Shown in pieces: positions 37,828-38,058 of a stretch of DNA of 38,058 bases. The notes beneath the pieces are model-generated. The model saw nothing but the letters and a program-made list of their open reading frames with translations. It ran no database searches and was not told where the DNA came from. Made by a program: the position numbers and the translations under genes. Origin of the DNA: a virus; the IMG/VR virus record IMGVR_UViG_3300042988_000763, positions 1-38,058 of that record, one strand, 5' to 3'. Each line of letters opens with the position of its first letter. The stretch's first letter is position 1.

Positions 37828-38058
37828 TGCCCGACAACGGCCAGCAGATCTACCTGCTGAACCTGCGCTACGCCATCGACACCGCCATTACCTACCCGTC
37901 CAAGAGGAACCGGGAGGAGGCCCTGGCGATGATCGAGCGCCACCCCGAGACCTTTCGATCGAGCCACGTCCAGCACAACCTGGGCAAGCGCCGCAAGGAC
38001 TGGATCGCGATGCACCAGACCTACGACACCGCCATCAGGAAGGCGGACATCACGACGT
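37827..38058 (+). CDS. Hypothetical protein, C-terminus beyond window
   Basis: 77 codons from ATG at 37827 to the right edge, open. Front LNLRYAIDTAITYPSKRNRE, later QHNLGKRRKDWIAMHQTYDT. Charged and helical, no recognised domain. Behind the variant start box. Confidence 0.65.
   Translation, partial: MPDNGQQIYLLNLRYAIDTAITYPSKRNREEALAMIERHPETFRSSHVQHNLGKRRKDWIAMHQTYDTAIRKADITT

Noticed and set aside
1-38058. tRNA genes
   Set aside because: No cloverleaf-like stretch with a TTCRANY arm was seen by eye. A dedicated scan was not possible.

Overview
This window is part of a GC-rich genome of a tailed double-stranded DNA phage (Caudoviricetes), or possibly a prophage. The diagnostic genes are a large terminase, a probable small terminase, a portal and the N-terminal part of a prohead protease. 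High GC, frequent GTG starts, start/stop overlaps and many small cysteine-rich genes suggest an actinobacterial or similar high-GC host. That is an inference; no host gene, tRNA, integrase, capsid, tape-measure or lysis gene is seen. I do not recognise a close cultured relative.

Layout: two divergent transcription units meet near 27.1-27.85 kb. The left unit is read leftward from about 27.1 kb to the left edge. Order: a run of small unknown, zinc-ribbon, helix-turn-helix and membrane micro-genes (27.1-20.8 kb), a structured gap, a divergent QueD/PTPS-like gene, TerS, TerL, a small gene and the portal (20.6-16.8 kb). A probable virion protein follows, then a glycan cassette (16.2-11.2 kb) of two SDR nucleotide-sugar enzymes, a methyltransferase and three GT-A glycosyltransferases. 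After a gap with four hairpins come the tail/adhesin genes: a seven-repeat beta-propeller, a 1987-residue protein of 14-residue repeats and a BppU-like protein. A GT-B glycosyltransferase and the prohead protease, cut by the window edge, close the unit. Placing adhesin and glycan genes between portal and protease is unusual; these three morphogenesis genes are usually adjacent.

The right unit (27.85-38.06 kb) is read rightward. It has about 28 small tightly packed genes, probably early, mostly of unknown function. Recognisable members are a Gp88-like cysteine protein, a DUF6011-like protein, a DUF3846-like protein, several zinc-ribbon proteins and a two-domain DNA-binding protein.

The most interesting signal is a repeat system in the right unit. 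Many genes or gene groups are preceded by an almost invariant GGAGGTCAACC box just before the start codon. Some carry upstream hairpin elements. Two of these elements have compensatory stem changes and an inverted loop, and remnants lie inside two coding regions. It resembles start-associated sequences of some mycobacteriophages but has a different sequence. The 27.1-27.85 kb divergent region also carries three near-palindromic ATGTTCCGAACAT sites, three DnaA-box-like 9-mers and three GACACGTA sites, which makes it a candidate control and replication region.
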